Assembly: GCA_003133345.1 (NCBI GenBank)
Contig: PKXB01000089.1
Span: 1-8,464 of the forward strand
From: Hyphomicrobiales bacterium
Lineage (GTDB): Bacteria; Pseudomonadota; Alphaproteobacteria; Rhizobiales; Xanthobacteraceae
Length of the DNA stretch: 8,464 nucleotides
Direction: 5' to 3'
Shown: positions 5,619 to 8,464 of the stretch, piece by piece
Numbering within the stretch: the stretch's first letter is position 1
Layout of the letters: each line of letters opens with the position of its first letter
The notes under the pieces: generated by a model
What the model saw: only the letters and a program-made list of their open reading frames with translations
Told to the model about the DNA's origin: nothing
The model's database searches: none
Program-made: the position numbers and the translations under genes

Positions 5619-6211
5619 GCGCCTGGCAGCGCATGTTGTCGGGGCGGCGGCTCGATCTGCTCGACCCCTCGCCGCTCGACGTCGAGATCGAGGACATCGC
5701 GCATGGGCTCGCCCGCGTCGCGCGCTGGAACGGGCAGACCAAAGGCGCGCATATTTTCTCGGTCGCCCAGCACGTCCTGCTGGTGGAGGCGCTGGCGCGC
5801 GCCAAGGCGCCGCGGCTCGATGCCGCCGGCCGCCTGGCGGTGCTGCTGCACGATGCGCCGGAATACGTGATCGGCGACATGATCTCGCCGTTCAAGGCGG
5901 TGATCGGCGACAGCTACAAGGCGGTCGAGCATCGCCTGCTCGCCGCCATCCATCTGCGCTTCGGCCTGCCGCCTACCCTGCCCGAAACCCTGAAAAATTT
6001 AATCAAGTCAGCCGACCGCGCCGCCGCCTATCTGGAGGCCACCCGGCTGGCCGGCTTCGAGACCGCCGAGGCGCGCAGGTTCTTTGGCCCGCCGCCGAAA
6101 TTCTCACGTGAGCTGGAGCGCGACTATCTGACGCCCTGGCCGGCTGGCACCGCCGAGGCGCGCTTGCGCGAGCGAGTCGAAAAACTTTCCAAGCATCGGC
6201 AAACCTCATAG
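5552..6211 (+). CDS. HD-domain phosphohydrolase related to 5'-deoxynucleotidase YfbR
   Basis: From ATG 5552 the protein is 219 residues; from ATG 5633 it is 192. In the longer numbering the HD-site residues are H74 (SVAQH), H100-D101 (LLHDAPE), E104, D109 and D155 (SADRAAAY). R58-W59 match the RW pair that YfbR uses to recognise nucleotides. YfbR releases phosphate from deoxynucleoside 5'-monophosphates in a metal-dependent way; this relative belongs to the same broad group (COG1896), but its substrate is not proven. I prefer 5552 because residues 23-31 (RAWQRMLSG) look like conserved family sequence and would be partly lost with the shorter form. However, residues 1-22 are encoded by the repeat element, and neither start has a good ribosome site. 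It is followed by the phosphatase gene after 46 bp. Confidence 0.85.
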   Translation: MPKSRTPPSPTLPHKGGGRKEARAWQRMLSGRRLDLLDPSPLDVEIEDIAHGLARVARWNGQTKGAHIFSVAQHVLLVEALARAKAPRLDAAGRLAVLLHDAPEYVIGDMISPFKAVIGDSYKAVEHRLLAAIHLRFGLPPTLPETLKNLIKSADRAAAYLEATRLAGFETAEARRFFGPPPKFSRELERDYLTPWPAGTAEARLRERVEKLSKHRQTS

Positions 6212-6257
6212 ACCGGCGTCATAGATAAGACAAAAGAACCGCCTAGCCATTGCCGCC

Positions 6258-6764
6258 ATGATCCACGTCTGTTCCCTCGCGCGCCTTTACGCCACGGTCG
6301 ATGAGACCGGGGCGCGCCATATCGTCACTTTGTTGCGGCTGACCGACCGGGTTGAGCGGCCGCGCCACATCGCGCCGGAAAACCATCTCGTGCTGGCGGT
6401 CGACGACATCGCCATGCCGATGGAAGGCTACACCGTGCCCGCGCAGGAGCACGTCGAACGGCTGATCGACTTCGTCGGCCAATGGGATCGCGCGGCGCCG
6501 ATGGTGGTGCATTGCTATGCCGGCATCAGTCGCTCGACCGCTGGCGCCTATGTGGCGGCTTGCGCGCTCAATCCGGCCCGCGACGAGCAGCAGATTGCAT
6601 GGGATATAAGGCGCGCCTCGCGCACCGCGCAGCCGAACGTAGCGATCGTCTCGATCGCGGATCGCTTGCTCAAGCGCGACGGCCGCATGGTGCGCGCGAT
6701 CGAGACCATCGGCCCCGGCCACGCCGCCATGGAGGGCGACCCGTTCCGGCTCGATATCGCGTGA
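6258..6764 (+). CDS. Tyrosine-phosphatase-like protein (COG5350 type)
   Basis: The 168-residue protein has the Cys-phosphatase signature HCYAGISRSTAG: nucleophile C86, phosphate-loop R92 and S93 (CX5R). A likely general acid is D49 or D50 in LAVDDI. There is no signal peptide or membrane segment, so it is cytosolic. The dual-specificity or tyrosine phosphatase fold is the expected one. The physiological substrate is unknown, and this alphaproteobacterial group (COG5350, predicted tyrosine phosphatase) is poorly studied to my knowledge. The ATG at 6258 has no evident ribosome site, but the first strand IHVCSLARL fits a protein beginning there. It closes the ygfZ-tag-HD run on the plus strand. 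A 205-bp gap with regulatory signals follows, up to the polymerase start. Confidence 0.88.
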   Translation: MIHVCSLARLYATVDETGARHIVTLLRLTDRVERPRHIAPENHLVLAVDDIAMPMEGYTVPAQEHVERLIDFVGQWDRAAPMVVHCYAGISRSTAGAYVAACALNPARDEQQIAWDIRRASRTAQPNVAIVSIADRLLKRDGRMVRAIETIGPGHAAMEGDPFRLDIA

Positions 6765-6866
6765 GCGGCTGAGCCAGGGCGTGCATGGACTTGGCCTGGA
6801 GCTTTGATTGACAGCTCGGCCGCTCTTTTCCGGCCGCCGGGGCCGCGCCCGGCTCACCGACTAATT

Positions 6867-6879
6867 TGAAGATTCTTCA
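6867..6879. promoter_or_regulatory. 13-bp perfect palindrome upstream of the SOS promoter
   Basis: TGAAGA-T-TCTTCA reads the same on both strands, with a single central base. It lies 40 bp upstream of the LexA box and 29 bp upstream of the TTGACT hexamer, in an AT-richer island of otherwise GC-rich sequence. It could bind a second regulator. No known consensus is claimed. Confidence 0.4.
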
Positions 6880-6908
6880 TAGGGTTATGCCTCCCGGCCG
6901 GATGGCCG

Positions 6909-6937
6909 TTGACTCTAGTGTTCTTGTTATGTTCCTT
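6909..6937 (+). promoter_or_regulatory. Promoter of the Y-family polymerase gene
   Basis: TTGACT (6909-6914) is a good -35 element. A 17-bp spacing puts the -10 element at 6932-6937 (TTCCTT), a poor match. Transcription would then begin near 6944. The LexA box at 6920-6934 lies between and across the two elements, so a bound repressor would block polymerase. Confidence 0.5.
6920..6934 (+). promoter_or_regulatory. LexA (SOS) box, alphaproteobacterial type
   Basis: GTTC (6920-6923), seven bases (6924-6930), then GTTC (6931-6934) is an exact match to the direct-repeat LexA operator of alphaproteobacteria, GTTC-N7-GTTC. It sits inside the promoter and 36 bp before the GTG of a Y-family DNA polymerase, a typical SOS target. 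Sequence match and gene context agree. Confidence 0.88.
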
Positions 6938-6953
6938 TAACTTCCCCCTTGAG

Positions 6954-6959
6954 AAAAGG
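6954..6959 (+). promoter_or_regulatory. Ribosome-binding site deciding the polymerase start
   Basis: AAAAGG at 6954-6959 lies 10 bp before GTG 6970. The alternative TTG at 6949 is preceded by pyrimidine-rich sequence with no ribosome site and would sit almost at the predicted transcription start. This favours the GTG. Confidence 0.55.
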
Positions 6960-6969
6960 CCGAGAAGTT

Positions 6970-8220
6970 GTGCGCCGCCCAACTGAAATCGAACGCCTGT
7001 ATCTCGACTTCGACGGCTTCTTCGCCAGTGTCGAGCAGCAGGTGCATCCGCACCTACGCGGCAAGCCGGTGGGCGTGGTGCCGTTCAAGGACGCCGTCCA
7101 TACCTGCGTGATTGCCTGCTCGCGCGAGGCCAAGCTGCACGGCGTCAAGAACGTGATGAACATCGAGGAAGCGCGCGAGCGCTGTCCCGATATCATCCTG
7201 GTGCGGCAGTCGCCCGATCTCTACCGCCGCGCTCACAACACGCTGCTGTCGGAAATCTCGGCCGTCATCCCGATTGATGCGGTCAAGTCCATCGATGAAC
7301 TGACCTGCCGGGTCTCGCCAGCCGAACGCGGCGATCCTCGCGCCTTGGGCCTGCGCCTCAAAAAACGGATTGCCGACAATATCGGCCCGTTCATCTTCTG
7401 CTCGATTGGATACGCGGCCAACCGACAACTTGCCAAGATGGCCTGCAAAGCAGGCAAGCCGAACGGCAACATGGTCTGGCACCCGAATGATATGCCCGGC
7501 CTGCTGCTCAATCTGACTCTGCGGGATATTCCCGGTATCGGCGAGCGGATGGAGCAGCGCCTCTTGCGCTTCGGCATCGCGACGATGGCTGACCTGCTCG
7601 CCACTCAGCCCAAGCACATGCGCAAGCTTTGGGGCAACGTCACCGGCGAGCGGCTTTGGTACGCGCTGCACGGCTACGACGTGCAGGCGCCGCCATCGGG
7701 GCGCGGCATGTACGGTCATGGCCGCGTGCTGCCGCCGGATCACCGCACGCCCGAACATGCCAAGGCCGCGTCACGGTTATTGCTGGTCAAGGCGGCGCGC
7801 CGTATGCGACGCGACGGCTGGAACGCGGGCCGCGTCTGGCTCTGGCTTGAATTGATGGGCGACGCCTCGGTGTATCGCGACGCCTGGCTGCCGGCGGTGC
7901 ATGACGATCAAGCCGTGCTGTCGGCGCTGGAGCGGATGTGGGACGGGGTGCGGTTGGCGCTGCCACGCCGCCCTAAGATTATGCGTATCGGCGTGACGCT
8001 GCTCGATCTAACGCGCGCCAGCGAACGTCAGCTCGACATTCTGCTTAATGACGACAAGCAACGTCGCCGATGGGAGGACACCACGGCGGCCATCGACACC
8101 CTCAATCGGAAACATGGCCGCACGCTGGTCAGCATCGGGCCGTGGACGCCGCCGCCCGGCGGCTATGCCGGCGGCAAGATTAGTTACACCCGGATTCCGC
8201 GCGCGGAGGATTTCTGGTGA
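6970..8220 (+). CDS. Divergent Y-family (DinB/UmuC-type) translesion DNA polymerase, SOS-controlled
   Basis: From GTG 6970 the protein is 416 residues. The palm holds the catalytic acids D13 (YLDFDGFFASVEQQ) and D109-E110 (KSIDE), with F18 at the steric-gate position, so it should be active. A Y-family GYAANRQLAKMA motif (147-158) is followed by a helix-hairpin-helix (DIPGIGERMEQRLLRFGI, 186-203) and a little-finger region. The C-terminus has a possible beta-clamp peptide, QLDILL (354-359), and an AAIDTLNRKHGR segment like the end of UmuC. Such enzymes copy past damaged bases at the cost of errors. The sequence departs from ordinary DinB: the fingers lack the usual RGVV segment (HTCVIACSREAKLHGV instead), and the acidic pair is followed by LTC rather than AYL. 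LexA control is shown by the box at 6920. The stop overlaps the next start, implying a coupled partner. Confidence 0.9.
   Translation: MRRPTEIERLYLDFDGFFASVEQQVHPHLRGKPVGVVPFKDAVHTCVIACSREAKLHGVKNVMNIEEARERCPDIILVRQSPDLYRRAHNTLLSEISAVIPIDAVKSIDELTCRVSPAERGDPRALGLRLKKRIADNIGPFIFCSIGYAANRQLAKMACKAGKPNGNMVWHPNDMPGLLLNLTLRDIPGIGERMEQRLLRFGIATMADLLATQPKHMRKLWGNVTGERLWYALHGYDVQAPPSGRGMYGHGRVLPPDHRTPEHAKAASRLLLVKAARRMRRDGWNAGRVWLWLELMGDASVYRDAWLPAVHDDQAVLSALERMWDGVRLALPRRPKIMRIGVTLLDLTRASERQLDILLNDDKQRRRWEDTTAAIDTLNRKHGRTLVSIGPWTPPPGGYAGGKISYTRIPRAEDFW
8205..8210 (+). promoter_or_regulatory. Strong ribosome-binding site for the coupled downstream gene
   Basis: GGAGGA lies inside the last codons of the polymerase gene, 6 bp before GTG 8217. 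It is the best Shine-Dalgarno match among the starts in this window and fixes the start of the next gene. Confidence 0.8.
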
Positions 8221-8464
8221 ATTGGAAAACCGACCTGAAACTGGCCGACTTAGAAGCCGCAACGGCAATCGAGGTCGTGTGCAAACGATGCGGACTTGCG
8301 CGCTATGAGACGCAAGCAAAACTCATTGCGGAGCCGAGGTTCAGGAATCTCTATCTCGATGAGGTCGAATACAGTCTGTGTTGCTCAGACCGATTCTGCC
8401 GAGGCGGCGTGCGTATCTCGCTTACCCATGACGATAGGAACGAGGGATTTGTCGGTGGAATGGC
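8217..8464 (+). CDS. Putative zinc-binding protein coupled to the Y-family polymerase (partial)
   Basis: The frame opens at GTG 8217, which overlaps the polymerase TGA (GTGA), and stays open to the window edge: 82 full codons. GGAGGA 6 bp upstream supports translation. I do not recognise the family. Residues include C22-K-R-C25 (a CxxC knuckle), then C55, C56 and C61 in LCCSDRFCRGG, so four of these five cysteines could hold one zinc ion as a ribbon. The region between is mixed polar with LYLDEVEYS (45-53). No signal peptide or membrane segment is seen. Codon use is visibly less GC-biased at third positions than in the housekeeping genes, which suggests transfer or relaxed selection. Overlap and shared SOS promoter suggest it works with the polymerase, for example as a DNA- or protein-binding accessory subunit. 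That role is inference. Confidence 0.75.
   Translation, partial: MNWKTDLKLADLEAATAIEVVCKRCGLARYETQAKLIAEPRFRNLYLDEVEYSLCCSDRFCRGGVRISLTHDDRNEGFVGGM

Noticed and set aside
6808..6813. Perfect TTGACA as a -35 element after the phosphatase gene
   Set aside because: The place for a -10 element 16-18 bp downstream is CGGCCG-rich and cannot serve.
6817..6836. CGGCCG repeat (6817-6822 and 6831-6836) as a terminator after the phosphatase gene
   Set aside because: A 6-bp stem with an 8-nt loop can form but no T-run follows, so support is too weak.
7054..7758. 234-codon minus-strand open frame across the polymerase
   Set aside because: Antisense to the catalytic domain of the Y-family polymerase; composition is that of a shadow frame.
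1..8464. CRISPR array, tRNA, rRNA, transposase or integrase genes
   Set aside because: No regularly spaced direct repeats, no tRNA- or rRNA-like sequence and no recombinase motifs were seen on either strand.

Overview
The window reads as chromosomal DNA of an alphaproteobacterium of the order Hyphomicrobiales (Rhizobiales), probably near Bradyrhizobium, Rhodopseudomonas or Pseudolabrys. The grounds are high GC content, protein families largely confined to that order (the TIGR02301 family, the long-form Dcd, the COG5350 phosphatase), an alphaproteobacterial LexA box, and two kinds of small palindromic repeat of the sort scattered through these genomes. This placement is inference from sequence recognised by eye; no search was run.

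Layout. 1-1588, plus strand: the 3' end of a dCTP deaminase gene, a Nudix hydrolase, a secreted TIGR02301 protein, and an 88-residue uncharacterised protein. Two copies of one 49-bp hairpin repeat (209-257 and 1540-1588) each begin in the last base of a TAG stop codon. 1642-3903, minus strand: a two-domain response regulator and, upstream of it, a dihydroorotase-family amidohydrolase. 4004-6764, plus strand, divergent from the dihydroorotase: ygfZ, tag (ATGA overlap), an HD phosphohydrolase related to YfbR and a tyrosine-phosphatase-like protein. Between tag and the HD gene lies an imperfect inverted-repeat element of about 145 bp. It supplies the last codons and stop of tag, and probably the start and first codons of the HD gene. 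6909-8464, plus strand: a LexA-box promoter, a divergent Y-family DNA polymerase, and the beginning of a small cysteine-containing protein whose GTG start overlaps the polymerase stop. That last gene runs off the window.

How the parts relate. Most genes are housekeeping: nucleotide-pool enzymes (Dcd, Nudix, dihydroorotase, YfbR-like hydrolase), DNA repair (Tag) and Fe-S maintenance (YgfZ). The most distinctive part is the right end. A perfect GTTC-N7-GTTC SOS operator sits inside the promoter of a non-canonical Y-family polymerase, which looks translationally coupled to a putative zinc-binding partner. This resembles a damage-inducible mutagenesis cassette distinct from dinB, umuDC and imuA-imuB-dnaE2, but the second gene is only partly visible. 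The second notable item is the repeat element that has become part of two coding sequences.
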